A DNA stretch of 64,000 nucleotides, taken from assembly GCF_003024525.3 (NCBI RefSeq), contig NZ_CP035934.2:620001-684000 (forward strand). Reading direction: 5' to 3'. The notes under the pieces were generated by a model that was given only the letters and a program-made list of their open reading frames with translations, searched no databases and was not told where the DNA came from. This stretch comes from Acinetobacter cumulans (GTDB lineage Bacteria > Pseudomonadota > Gammaproteobacteria > Pseudomonadales > Moraxellaceae). The translations under genes and the position numbers were made by a program. This document shows positions 46,392-55,405 of the stretch, piece after piece (position 1 is the first letter of the stretch; the number at the start of each line of letters is the position of its first letter).

Positions 46392-48173
46392 TTAAGCTTG
46401 ATTGGTAAAGTAATCTTCAGAGAAGTTCATAATCACTTCAGAACCTGCTTTTACTTTTTGAATGCGTACAGCAAGTTCAGGTAAAACGCGTTGAACGAAA
46501 TACAGTGCAAGAGACAGTTTGTTTTGATAGAACTCGCCGTCTTTATCTTTGGCTGCATTGGCAATGCGGGCAAACATATAAGAGAAGCTGAGTAGGCCTA
46601 CAGCATGTAGATAATCCACCGCTGCAGAGTTCGAGAATTCTACGTTTTCACTTGCTGCTTCAAGTACATATTGTGTTACAGACTCAACTTCTGCCGCTGC
46701 ATCTAAAGTTGCATCTTTAATGAAGTTAAGGTCAGCGCTTAAGTCATTGGCAAAATCACGGATTTCTTGGATGTATTCAGCAATGAATGCACCGCCACAT
46801 TTAATGGTTTTACGGCCGATTAAATCTTGAGACTGAACGCCGTTGGTACCTTCGTAAATTTGGGCAATACGTAAGTCACGGATACATTGTTCCATGCCCC
46901 ATTCACGGATAAAGCCATGTCCACCAAACACCATTTGTGCATCTAAAGTGGCGTTGAATGCTGTGTCTGTTAGGTATGCTTTTGCAATTGGTGTTAAAAG
47001 CGCAACACGGTCATTGGCTTTTTTCACAGCTTCTGCATCGGTAGAGAATTTAGTGATGTCGAGTTGCTGGCCAACATAGACTGCAAATGCACGAGATGCT
47101 TCATTGTTCGCACGTGCATTTAATAACATACGACGTACATCACCGTGAACTAAAATGCTGTCCGCTGGTTTAGCAGGGGATTGCACGCCAGATGCGCTAC
47201 GGCCTTGTAGACGGTCTGTCGCATATTGCGCAGCATTTTGGTATGCAAATTCAGAAGCGCCGAGGCCTTGAATACCCATAGATAAACGTTCGTAGTTCAT
47301 CATCACGAACATCGCAGCAAGGCCTTCGTTTTCTTTACCCACGAGGTAACCTTTCGCGCCGTCAAAGTTCATTACACACGTTGCAGATGCTTTGATCCCC
47401 ATTTTGTGTTCGATTGAACCTGGGCCTGCTGCATTGCGCTCACCTAAAGAACCGTCAGCATTCACGATGAACTTCGGCACGATAAACAGTGAAATACCGC
47501 GTGAACCTGCAGGTGCATCTGGTGTTTTTGCCAAAACTAAGTGAATGATGTTTTCAGAAAGATCGTGGTCACCGCCAGTAATGAAAATTTTCGTACCTGT
47601 GATGTTGTAGGTGCCGTCTTCATTGCGTTCAGCTTTAGTTTTAATAATGCCTAAGTCTGTACCTGCATGTGGTTCAGTTAAGCACATTGTGCCTGACCAT
47701 TCACCTGTATACATTTTTGGTAGGTAAGTTTCTTTTTGCTCTTGTGATGCATAGCTGTTTAATGCCATGCCTGCACCAACTGAAAGAAGCGGGTAGAGCA
47801 TGAAAGATGGATTCGTCGCAAAAAGCATTTCGTCAGAAAGAACAGTCAGCATTTTTGGCATGCCTTGACCGCCCCATTCTTCGTCTGCACCAAGACCAAT
47901 CCAGCCACCTTCAGCATATTGTTTAAATGCTTCTTTAAAGCCAGCAGGTGTTGTTACGCTACCGTTGTTATATGTTGCCCCTTCTTCATCACCTGTACGG
48001 TTTAAAGGATGCGTTACGTTTTGAGCAAATTTTGCCATTTCTTCTAAAATTGCTTCAGCCGTTGCTGCATCTACATGTGCAAGATTTTCATTGTCTTGCC
48101 AGAATTGTTCTGCTTTAAATACATCGTTTAGGATGAATTTCATGTCCGCAAGAGGTGCGTTATAAATTGGCAT
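46392..48173 (-). CDS. Acyl-CoA dehydrogenase, long form (copy 1)
   Basis: 593 residues, FAD-dependent. An N-terminal AidB-like segment is followed by the domain with MCLTEPHAGTDLGIIKT, the helix VQSQDL after the catalytic loop IYEGTNG, whose Glu is the active base, and a C-terminal acyl-CoA-dehydrogenase extension (about 470-590). The MPIYNAPLADMKFILNDVFKAEQFW start and the KGSRGISLFIVPKF block are characteristic. It acts in beta-oxidation of a medium to long chain. It follows its paralogue on the same strand after a terminator. Confidence 0.92.
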   Translation of the reverse strand: MPIYNAPLADMKFILNDVFKAEQFWQDNENLAHVDAATAEAILEEMAKFAQNVTHPLNRTGDEEGATYNNGSVTTPAGFKEAFKQYAEGGWIGLGADEEWGGQGMPKMLTVLSDEMLFATNPSFMLYPLLSVGAGMALNSYASQEQKETYLPKMYTGEWSGTMCLTEPHAGTDLGIIKTKAERNEDGTYNITGTKIFITGGDHDLSENIIHLVLAKTPDAPAGSRGISLFIVPKFIVNADGSLGERNAAGPGSIEHKMGIKASATCVMNFDGAKGYLVGKENEGLAAMFVMMNYERLSMGIQGLGASEFAYQNAAQYATDRLQGRSASGVQSPAKPADSILVHGDVRRMLLNARANNEASRAFAVYVGQQLDITKFSTDAEAVKKANDRVALLTPIAKAYLTDTAFNATLDAQMVFGGHGFIREWGMEQCIRDLRIAQIYEGTNGVQSQDLIGRKTIKCGGAFIAEYIQEIRDFANDLSADLNFIKDATLDAAAEVESVTQYVLEAASENVEFSNSAAVDYLHAVGLLSFSYMFARIANAAKDKDGEFYQNKLSLALYFVQRVLPELAVRIQKVKAGSEVIMNFSEDYFTNQA

Positions 48174-48280
48174 CGTGTGTCACCTGTTTATTGTTTGATT
48201 CGTAACGATTTAATCAGTCTAAGCGATAATTTTTTGCAGTGTTAGACGACTAAAGGCTTAATTTTTGAATTAGTTATAAA

Positions 48281-48318
48281 GAAAAAGGACTGCCAAATCA
48301 ATGACCGTCCTTTGTTCT
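48281..48318 (-). terminator. Terminator after acyl-CoA dehydrogenase copy 2
   Basis: On the minus strand, AAAGGAC at 48313-48307 pairs with GTCCTTT at 48290-48284, followed by TTCTTT. It lies between the two dehydrogenase genes and reduces read-through. Confidence 0.6.
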
Positions 48319-48343
48319 TTTTATTGTTCAGTGTGCACTGAAA

Positions 48344-50146
48344 TTAGAATGCAAAGTGTTCAGCATCTAAAGTCATGAGTGGATCTACACCACCAGCAAT
48401 CACGTCTACGTGTGCGCGAACACGTGGCAAGATTTTCTTGAAGTAGAAACGTGCTGTTGTGATTTTCGCGTTGTAGAAGTCAACTTCAGTTGTACCTGCT
48501 GCAAGTGCTTCTTGTGCTACAAGTGCCATACGTGCCCATAGGAAAGCAAGTGTTACGTAGCCAGAGAAGTATAGGTAATCAACTGCTGCGCCACCCACTT
48601 CGTCAGGGTTTTGCATTGCTTTCATACCAATTTGCATTGTTAAGTCACCCCATTCTTTGTTTAGGGTAGCAAGCGGTGCAACAAACTCAGCCATTGCTGC
48701 ATTGTCTTTGTTTGCTTCTGCAAATTTGTGGATGATCTTAGTGAAGTCTTTCAACATTGCACCTTGAGTACCCAATACTTTACGGCCTAACAAGTCAATC
48801 GCTTGGATTTCAGTTGTACCTTCGTATAAGCAAGAGATACGTGTATCACGTACGATTTGCTCCATACCGTGTTCTGAAATGAAACCGTGACCACCGAAGA
48901 CTTGAACACCGTGTTTCGCAGATTCAGAACCTGTTTCAGTTAAGAATGCTTTAGCGATTGGTGTAAGAAGAGACAAGATGTTGTCAGAGAACTTACGTTC
49001 TTCTTCAGTCGCGCCTTTTTCTACCACGTCAGCGTGTTGAGCAAGTAAGTAAACTAGTGCACGACCGCCTTCTGCAAATGCTTTTTGCGTGAATAGCATG
49101 TTGCGTACAGCAGGGTGAACGATAATTGGATCTGCTTCTTTTTCTGGTGCTTTAGGGCCAGTTAAAGAACGCATTGCTAGACGGTCTTTTGCATAAGTTA
49201 AAGCACCTTGGAAAGCGCCTTCAGATGCAGATAGACCTTGTACAGCAGTACCAATACGTGCAGTGTTCATGAATGTGAACATGCAGTTTAGGCCACGGTT
49301 TTCTGGTCCAATGAGGAAACCTTTTGCGTTGTCAAAGTTGATCACGCATGTAGAGTTACCATGGATACCCATTTTGTGTTCGATTGAACCACAACGTACG
49401 CCGTTACGCTCGCCTACAGAACCATCTGCAGTTAAGTTGAACTTAGGTACGATGAATAAAGAAATACCTTTTGTACCTTTAGGTGCGCCAGGAAGACGTG
49501 CAAGAACGATGTGGACGATGTTCTCAGCCATGTCGTGTTCACCAGCAGAGATAAAGATCTTCTCGCCAGAAATTGCATAGCTACCATCTGCTTGTGGTTC
49601 AGCTTTAGTACGGATAATACCAAGGTCAGAACCTGCATGAGATTCTGTTAAGCACATTGTGCCCGTCCAAACACCTGATACTAGGTTTGGAAGGTAAGCT
49701 GCTTTTTGTTCTGCAGAACCATGGTGCTCTAAAGTACGTACAGCACCATGAGAAAGACCAGGGTACATACCCCAAGCCCAGTTCGCAGTACCGACCATTT
49801 CAGAGATAGAAATACCTAAAGAGTTTGGTAATGCTTGACCGCCAAACTCTTCATCTGCAGAAAGAGAAGGGAAGCCTAGTTCGATGTATTTTTGATACGC
49901 TTCTTTAAAGCCAGTTGGAGTTGTTACAACGCCATCATTCCAAGTACAGCCTTCACGGTCGCCGACTTGGTTTAAAGGAGATAGTTCGTTTTCACAGAAA
50001 TCTGCAGCGGCTTCTAAATATTGGTCAACCAATTCACGGCTTACGGTGTCAGAAAACGCAGGAAGTTTCGCATAATGTTCTTCAGCATTTAATAATTCAT
50101 GCAGAACGAATTGCATATCACGTAAAGGCGCTTTGTATTGTGGCAT
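48344..50146 (-). CDS. Acyl-CoA dehydrogenase, long form (copy 2)
   Basis: 600 residues, paralogue of the next gene with the same order of motifs: MPQYKAPLRDMQFVLHELL at the start, MCLTESHAGSDLGIIRTKAE, GTKGISLFIVPKF, and LYEGTTEIQAIDLLGRK, in which Glu is the catalytic base and the Arg-Lys tail fits this subclass. The start at ATG 50146 follows GAGGAAA. It acts in fatty acid beta-oxidation with FAD as cofactor; the chain-length preference of either copy is not predictable. Two such genes in tandem are common in Acinetobacter. Confidence 0.92.
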   Translation of the reverse strand: MPQYKAPLRDMQFVLHELLNAEEHYAKLPAFSDTVSRELVDQYLEAAADFCENELSPLNQVGDREGCTWNDGVVTTPTGFKEAYQKYIELGFPSLSADEEFGGQALPNSLGISISEMVGTANWAWGMYPGLSHGAVRTLEHHGSAEQKAAYLPNLVSGVWTGTMCLTESHAGSDLGIIRTKAEPQADGSYAISGEKIFISAGEHDMAENIVHIVLARLPGAPKGTKGISLFIVPKFNLTADGSVGERNGVRCGSIEHKMGIHGNSTCVINFDNAKGFLIGPENRGLNCMFTFMNTARIGTAVQGLSASEGAFQGALTYAKDRLAMRSLTGPKAPEKEADPIIVHPAVRNMLFTQKAFAEGGRALVYLLAQHADVVEKGATEEERKFSDNILSLLTPIAKAFLTETGSESAKHGVQVFGGHGFISEHGMEQIVRDTRISCLYEGTTEIQAIDLLGRKVLGTQGAMLKDFTKIIHKFAEANKDNAAMAEFVAPLATLNKEWGDLTMQIGMKAMQNPDEVGGAAVDYLYFSGYVTLAFLWARMALVAQEALAAGTTEVDFYNAKITTARFYFKKILPRVRAHVDVIAGGVDPLMTLDAEHFAF

Positions 50147-50587
50147 ATCGTTTTCCTCAATACTGGTTTCTACCAGCGTTAATAATCCTAAATAAAGGTT
50201 AATCGTGTCTTCAATGACACATGTTTTTGCAATGGGTTAATCGTGCAACATCTTATTGTAAGGTACAAGCATTTCCAGGGCATTTCTTAGTGACTGTAAA
50301 GTCAAAGAATCTGATCTTGAAAATCCTAAGTGTGTAGAGTGTATACAGTTTTGCTTCAATATTGATGAGCAGAATAGTCAAAAACGTAAAAAGTTATGTC
50401 GCCTCATAAAGCGCTATTTAAAACAGTTGCTTAACGATGATTAAGTTCTTGTATCAAAGGGCTGAAGGTAATGAGTACATGCTGAGGCTAAATGGAGTCA
50501 TGAAAAGTGAAATACTGTGCATAAAAAAGGCGCTCAATAGAGCGCCTCATGTGACTATTTCTAGTCTATCGGATCTTTTGTGTCAGC
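50147..50587. other. 441-bp gap with a duplicated 11-bp motif
   Basis: Direct repeats GGTTAATCGTG occur at 50197-50207 and 50235-50245 on the plus strand, 38 bp apart, upstream of acyl-CoA dehydrogenase copy 2; on the minus strand they read CACGATTAACC. Nothing else codes for protein; a terminator lies at 50523-50547. Confidence 0.45.
50523..50547 (-). terminator. Terminator of the lipoprotein gene
   Basis: The 7-bp stem GGCGCTC/GAGCGCC with a four-base loop is followed by six T on the minus strand, 41 bp after the lipoprotein stop. Confidence 0.85.
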
Positions 50588-51220
50588 TTAAGCGGTTTTA
50601 AGGGGCGCATTAGGGATAAAGCGGACTTCACATTTACCCGCAATTGTACGTTCGCCAGATTTAATTTGTACCGCTGTACCATTAGCTTTAGCTTGGCAAG
50701 CTTGAGCAATGGCTTGTTGATGTGCTTGACGCTCTGCTAAACGTTGATCAAATTGTTTAACCAATTCAGCGCGTTTGGCATCAGTGAGTGGCTCAGCAGA
50801 ACGCATGTGCATTGGGCCATTCATATCACCACGCATTGGGCGGTGTTCGCCACGCATTGGCTTTTGTTCTGCACGTGCTTGTTTAAATTCTTGCTTAAGC
50901 GCTTGACGATCTGCTTTAAACTGAATCGTACATGTGCCATCAATAACTTTGTCGCCAGCTTTGACTTGAACGGCAGTCCCCGATGCTTTGTTATCGCAGG
51001 CCTGCTTAATTTCTTTAAACACTTGGCGTTGTTCAGCACGCATTTCTTTCATTTGCTCGCGTTGTTCTGGAGACATTTTGCGCGCTGAATCACCATGATG
51101 TTCTTTCATCATACGTTGATGATCATTGGCTTGATTTGCAGTGGTTGATTGGCAGGCTGTTAATGCACCCATACTGATAACACTTGCACCGATTAACGCG
51201 AGTTTTGTCATGTTGTTCAT
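50588..51220 (-). CDS. Lipoprotein with a duplicated domain
   Basis: 210 residues from ATG 51220; a longer frame from 51289 would add 23 hydrophobic residues without a ribosome site. The signal ends in the lipobox LTAC with Cys23, so it is anchored in the outer or inner membrane. Two copies of the same unit, residues 73-104 (ACDNKASGTAVQVKAGDKVI..GTCTIQF) and 173-204 (ACQAKANGTAVQIKSGERTI..GKCEVRF), lie exactly 100 residues apart, each with two Cys. A helical, Gln/Met/Arg-rich linker with an RGxH-type repeat joins them. It is divergent from baeS, so BaeR may control it. Confidence 0.75.
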   Translation of the reverse strand: MNNMTKLALIGASVISMGALTACQSTTANQANDHQRMMKEHHGDSARKMSPEQREQMKEMRAEQRQVFKEIKQACDNKASGTAVQVKAGDKVIDGTCTIQFKADRQALKQEFKQARAEQKPMRGEHRPMRGDMNGPMHMRSAEPLTDAKRAELVKQFDQRLAERQAHQQAIAQACQAKANGTAVQIKSGERTIAGKCEVRFIPNAPLKTA

Positions 51221-51355
51221 TGGTTTCGCCCCACTGCATATATTGAATATTTGATGCTTAAAGATTAAATAATAATGATGAAGAAACAATGAAGAGTTTT
51301 TTAGACCAGTGTTCGTTACAATAATAAATATAGAAGAAAAAATAGAGACTCTATT

Positions 51356-53029
51356 TTGAATATCCGTCGTGTGCCCATTGCTTTACGTTTATTTCTGACT
51401 GTGCTGTTGACCACTTTAGTGATCACAACGGTGAGTTTGGGCGTGCTTCATTGGAATATGCAACGTAATTTTACCAATTATGTTGCAGATGTTGAAATGC
51501 AGAAACTGGATTTACTGATCCATAATTTGTCCGATGTCTATGATGTGTATCAGGACTGGGGCAATGCTATTCAGGCGCAAATATTACAAATAGAAGGTAA
51601 TGCTGGACCTGATGACTATGATCGATTATCAAATTGGTGGTTGCGTCGTCAGTATGATATTGCGTTACAACAACGCTATTTTAAAGAACATACCTTGGTC
51701 GCAGCCACCCCGACTTTAAATCCATCGGATATTGAAAAACATAAGGCGGATCTTGTCGAATTAGATTTTATTGAACGTAATTTACCTTCGGAATTTCGCC
51801 CATTTGATGGCTTAAAATTTCCTTTAAGTTCAAATCAAAATGTATTTAGACCCAAAGATCCGAAGGATGCAAAAGCATCGGAACAGGCAGACTCTTCAAA
51901 ATCACAACCCGATGGCAAAAAGCAATTTATTCAAATGCCAGATCGTTTGGGCTTGAGTTCACGTTTATCTTTATATGATGAAAAACACCAATTTGTTGTG
52001 GGCGAACCAACAGATGCAAATATTTCCTATCGTCCGATTATGGTGAAAAATCAGGTCGTTGGTTATTTGGGTTTAAAACCCGTACTTGATCAAGATGATG
52101 CGATTAGTATTAACTTTTTTAGTAAGCAGAAACGTTATTTGATTTTGGTGTATGGTTTAACCTTATTGGCCAGTTTAATTGCTTCATTATTACTAGCGAC
52201 CTATTTTAAAAAGCCGATTCAGCGCTTATTAAATGGAACACGTGAATTAACCAAAGGCCATTATCAGCATCAAATTACTGTCAATCGTAATGATGAGTTA
52301 GGCGATTTATCAAATGAGTTAAATCAATTGGCCATGATTTTAGATCAACATGAAACATCACGTCGTCAATGGGTGGCCGATACTTCACATGAACTGAAAA
52401 CCCCGCTGGCTGTACTCCAAGCGCAAATTGAAGCCATGCAGGATGGCATACGTAAGCCAACGCCTGAGCATTTTGCCTCAATGCTCAATCAGGTGAGCAG
52501 TTTGAAAAAACTAACCCAAGATTTGGCAGATTTAGCACAAGCTGAAGCGATGCAATTGAAATGCTATATGGCCAATGTGAATCCGTGGCAGGTGATTGTG
52601 CAAGAAGTTGAAAACTTTAAGCCGAAGTTTGAGCAGGCACGCTTAACAGTGAGTGCACAGGGTGAGGGTGCTGATTTACAATTGGATATAGACCGTTTTA
52701 AACAAATTATGGTGAACTTACTGGGTAACAGTATTCGTTATACTGAAGCGGGTGGTGAGGTTCGAATTCATACTGAACAAAATGATGCCTATTGGACGGT
52801 GTACGTTGACGATAGTCCATTAGGGCTCAGCGATGAGCAGTTGGCTAATTTAGGGCAACGCTTCTATCGTGTAGACGATTCGCGCACACGCAGTACTGGT
52901 GGAACAGGTTTAGGTTTGGCATTATCTGGCAAAATTGCGCAAGCAATGGGTGGTGAGCTCAGTTTTGATCATTCGCCATTGGGTGGATTACGTTGCAAGT
53001 TAAGCTTCCCAAAACAAGTGAACTCTTAA
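51356..53029 (+). CDS. baeS: Envelope-stress sensor histidine kinase BaeS
   Basis: 557 residues, starting at TTG 51356. The first membrane helix is at about 8-30, then a long periplasmic domain (about 35-270) and a second helix at about 259-282. A HAMP domain (RLLNGTRELTKGHYQHQITVNRNDELGDLSNELNQL) leads to HisKA (WVADTSHELKTPLAVLQAQ) and the HATPase (NLLGNSIRYTEAGG, DSPLGLSDEQ, GGTGLGLAL). The gene is 17 bp before baeR. It acts with BaeR in drug and envelope stress; in Acinetobacter baumannii the pair affects efflux pumps. Confidence 0.88.
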   Translation: MNIRRVPIALRLFLTVLLTTLVITTVSLGVLHWNMQRNFTNYVADVEMQKLDLLIHNLSDVYDVYQDWGNAIQAQILQIEGNAGPDDYDRLSNWWLRRQYDIALQQRYFKEHTLVAATPTLNPSDIEKHKADLVELDFIERNLPSEFRPFDGLKFPLSSNQNVFRPKDPKDAKASEQADSSKSQPDGKKQFIQMPDRLGLSSRLSLYDEKHQFVVGEPTDANISYRPIMVKNQVVGYLGLKPVLDQDDAISINFFSKQKRYLILVYGLTLLASLIASLLLATYFKKPIQRLLNGTRELTKGHYQHQITVNRNDELGDLSNELNQLAMILDQHETSRRQWVADTSHELKTPLAVLQAQIEAMQDGIRKPTPEHFASMLNQVSSLKKLTQDLADLAQAEAMQLKCYMANVNPWQVIVQEVENFKPKFEQARLTVSAQGEGADLQLDIDRFKQIMVNLLGNSIRYTEAGGEVRIHTEQNDAYWTVYVDDSPLGLSDEQLANLGQRFYRVDDSRTRSTGGTGLGLALSGKIAQAMGGELSFDHSPLGGLRCKLSFPKQVNS

Positions 53030-53046
53030 AAGGAAAATAAGCATTT

Positions 53047-53733
53047 ATGAAACATATTATGCTGGTTGAAGATGAAGTAGAACTTGCACAACTGGTGCGT
53101 GATTATTTAGAAGCAGCAGGCTTTGAAGTGAGCATGTTTCATGATGGCCAAGAGGCCTATGAGAGTTTTACACAGCGTAAGCCTAGTCTAATGATTTTAG
53201 ATTTGATGGTGCCACGTATGGATGGTCTCACCATTTGCCGTAAAGTGCGTGAGCAGTCAGATCTGCCAATTATTATGGTCACTGCCCGTACTGAAGAAAT
53301 TGACCGTGTGTTGGGCTTAAATATGGGTGCAGATGATTATGTTTGTAAGCCTTTTAGCCCGAAAGAATTGGTTGCACGTGTACAAGCGGTATTACGTCGT
53401 TTAGAGCGTAAAGCTGAGCCAGAAAGCAACGATTTATTCCGTATGGATAAAGGCCAGCAACGTGTTTGGTATCAGCAAAAGTCATTAAACCTCACACCAA
53501 CAGAGTTTCGATTACTGGAACTATTTTTGGAGCATGTGGGGCAAGTGTATTCGCGTGCGCAGTTGCTAGATCACATTAACCCAGACAGCTTTGATGTTGC
53601 TGACCGTGTCATTGACAGCCACATTAAAAACCTACGCCGTAAAATTTCTGAGGCAGCCGAAACGGGCAACCGCCATGAGTGGATTCAGGCGGTATACGGT
53701 GTTGGTTATCGTTTTGAATATCCTGAAGATTAA
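53047..53733 (+). CDS. baeR: Response regulator BaeR
   Basis: 228 residues of the OmpR/PhoB type. The receiver domain has VEDE near residue 7, the phosphoacceptor Asp52 in MILDLMVPRMDG, the conserved Thr/Lys region VTART and DYVCKPF. The C-terminal winged helix ends RVIDSHIKNLRRKISEA... YGVGYRFE. It is co-transcribed with baeS. A terminator lies 18 bp after the stop codon. Confidence 0.93.
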   Translation: MKHIMLVEDEVELAQLVRDYLEAAGFEVSMFHDGQEAYESFTQRKPSLMILDLMVPRMDGLTICRKVREQSDLPIIMVTARTEEIDRVLGLNMGADDYVCKPFSPKELVARVQAVLRRLERKAEPESNDLFRMDKGQQRVWYQQKSLNLTPTEFRLLELFLEHVGQVYSRAQLLDHINPDSFDVADRVIDSHIKNLRRKISEAAETGNRHEWIQAVYGVGYRFEYPED

Positions 53734-53750
53734 TTATATTTAGACAATCT

Positions 53751-53786
53751 AAAGGCGAATCCATGCAAATGTGTTCGCCTTTTTTA
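53751..53786 (+). terminator. baeSR terminator
   Basis: The stem AAAGGCGAA/TTCGCCTTT around a 14-base loop is followed by T residues, 18 bp after the baeR stop codon. Confidence 0.85.
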
Positions 53787-53866
53787 TTGGGGTGAGTTAG
53801 CCACAATAGCGCCTAACACGGCTAAAAAGATTTACAATCTACTTTTTTATCAGATGAGAACGTGTT

Positions 53867-55222
53867 GTGAGCAGCCAAATGCCTCAACTGCAGCGCCGAT
53901 TGAAGAACCGCCATATTCAGCTGATTGCCATGGGCGGTGCGATTGGTACAGGCCTATTTTTAGGTTCTGCACATATTATTGAATCGGCTGGGCCATCGAT
54001 CATTTTAGGTTATTTGATTGGCGGTTTGATTGCCTTTTTAATTATGCGCCAGCTGGGTGAAATGATTGTACAAGAGCCAGTAACAGGTTCATTCAGTTAT
54101 TTTGCCTTTAAATATTGGGGTAATTTTGCAGGATTTTTAACAGGCTGGAACTACTGGATTTTGTATATTTTAGTGGTGATGACTGAGCTGACGGCCATTG
54201 GTAAATATGTGAATTATTGGTGGCCACATGTACCAGCATGGGTTTCGGTACTGGTATTTTTTGCGGTCATTACCCTTGCCAATTTAGCCAATGTCAAATT
54301 GTATGCAGAATCTGAATTTTGGCTGTCATTGATTAAAGTTGTAGCCATTGTTGCCATGATTATTTTTGGTGTGTATTTGCTGCTTACCGCACATGCAGAT
54401 TCTACGGCTTCAATCAGTAATTTGTGGGCACATGGGGGCTTTTTCCCGCATGGTTTTGAAGGCTTATTTTATATGTTGGCCTTTATTATGTTTGCCTTTG
54501 GTGGCATTGAGCTGATTAGCATGGCGGCCGCTGAAACTGAAAACCCCGATCAAAACATCCCGAAAGCGGTAAATCAAACCGTGATCCGCGTGTTCTTGTT
54601 TTATATCTGCTCTTTGGCGGTCTTGCTGTCGCTGGTGCCTTGGAATCAGTTAAAACTTGGTGGTTTGGATCATAGCCCATTTGTGATGATCTTTAATCAG
54701 ATGGGGATTGATTGGGCGGCACATTTGTTGAATTTTATTATTTTGACGGCATCAGTTTCGGTCTGTAACAGCGGGATGTATGCCAATAGTCGTATGCTGT
54801 TAGGCTTGGCAGAACAGGGCAATGCACCTAAAGTCTTTAAGCAAGTGAATAAGCACGGTACGCCGATGGCTGCAGTTTTATTTTCTGCGTTGCTGATTTT
54901 TGGTTGTGTGTTGCTGAATTATTTCTTGCCTGAAAAAGCGTTAAGCTATTTGATTTATATAGTGGTGAGCGCTGCGGTGCTGAATTGGATGCTGATCAGC
55001 TTGATTCATTTGAAATTTAGAAAAGCAATGCAGCAACAGGGTATACAGACTAAATTTCCAGCCTTATTTGCACCATTCACCAACTATTTTGTTTTAGCGT
55101 TCATGCTGATGATTTTATACATCATGTGGAATCAGGGCTTTATGCTGTCGGTACTGATGCAGCCACTATGGATTTTACTGCTATTTGTGCTGTTTAAAGT
55201 GATGCAAACAAAGAAGGTTTAA
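53867..55222 (+). CDS. aroP: Aromatic amino acid permease, AroP-like
   Basis: 451 residues of the APC amino acid transporter family with 12 membrane helices. GTG 53867 is the start. The N-terminus RRLKNRHIQLIAMGGAIGTGLFLGSAHIIESAGPSIILGYLIGG and FLIMRQLGEMIVQEPVTGSFSYFAFKYWGNFAGFLTGWNYW closely match AroP/PheP; the GGIELISMAAAETENPDQNIPKAVNQ loop is also AroP-like. It carries phenylalanine, tyrosine and tryptophan by proton symport; a different amino acid cannot be ruled out. It is a single-gene unit. Confidence 0.78.
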   Translation: MSSQMPQLQRRLKNRHIQLIAMGGAIGTGLFLGSAHIIESAGPSIILGYLIGGLIAFLIMRQLGEMIVQEPVTGSFSYFAFKYWGNFAGFLTGWNYWILYILVVMTELTAIGKYVNYWWPHVPAWVSVLVFFAVITLANLANVKLYAESEFWLSLIKVVAIVAMIIFGVYLLLTAHADSTASISNLWAHGGFFPHGFEGLFYMLAFIMFAFGGIELISMAAAETENPDQNIPKAVNQTVIRVFLFYICSLAVLLSLVPWNQLKLGGLDHSPFVMIFNQMGIDWAAHLLNFIILTASVSVCNSGMYANSRMLLGLAEQGNAPKVFKQVNKHGTPMAAVLFSALLIFGCVLLNYFLPEKALSYLIYIVVSAAVLNWMLISLIHLKFRKAMQQQGIQTKFPALFAPFTNYFVLAFMLMILYIMWNQGFMLSVLMQPLWILLLFVLFKVMQTKKV

Positions 55223-55355
55223 TGCAATAAAGGCTTAGGGAAGAGCCTTTTAAAGTATCCAATTTTTAAAGTAAAGTTGTTTAACAACGATGTTGAAAGC
55301 GTTTTAAGAAATTGCCTTTAGAAGCAAATAGATTTTAAATTTTAGTTTGTAAATT

Positions 55356-55398
55356 GACCTAAATGACTTTAAAAAATTAAAGCCATTTAGGTCTGCTT
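55356..55398. terminator. Bidirectional terminator after the permease
   Basis: A 15-bp stem (GACCTAAATGACTTT with AAAGCCATTTAGGTC, one mismatch) lies between the convergent permease and acyltransferase genes; T residues follow on the plus strand. Confidence 0.7.
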
Positions 55399-55405
55399 TT
55401 ATATT

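Noticed and set aside
50744..51088. A 114-residue plus-strand frame opposite the lipoprotein gene
   Set aside because: Shadow of the duplicated-domain lipoprotein; amino acid composition is not protein-like.
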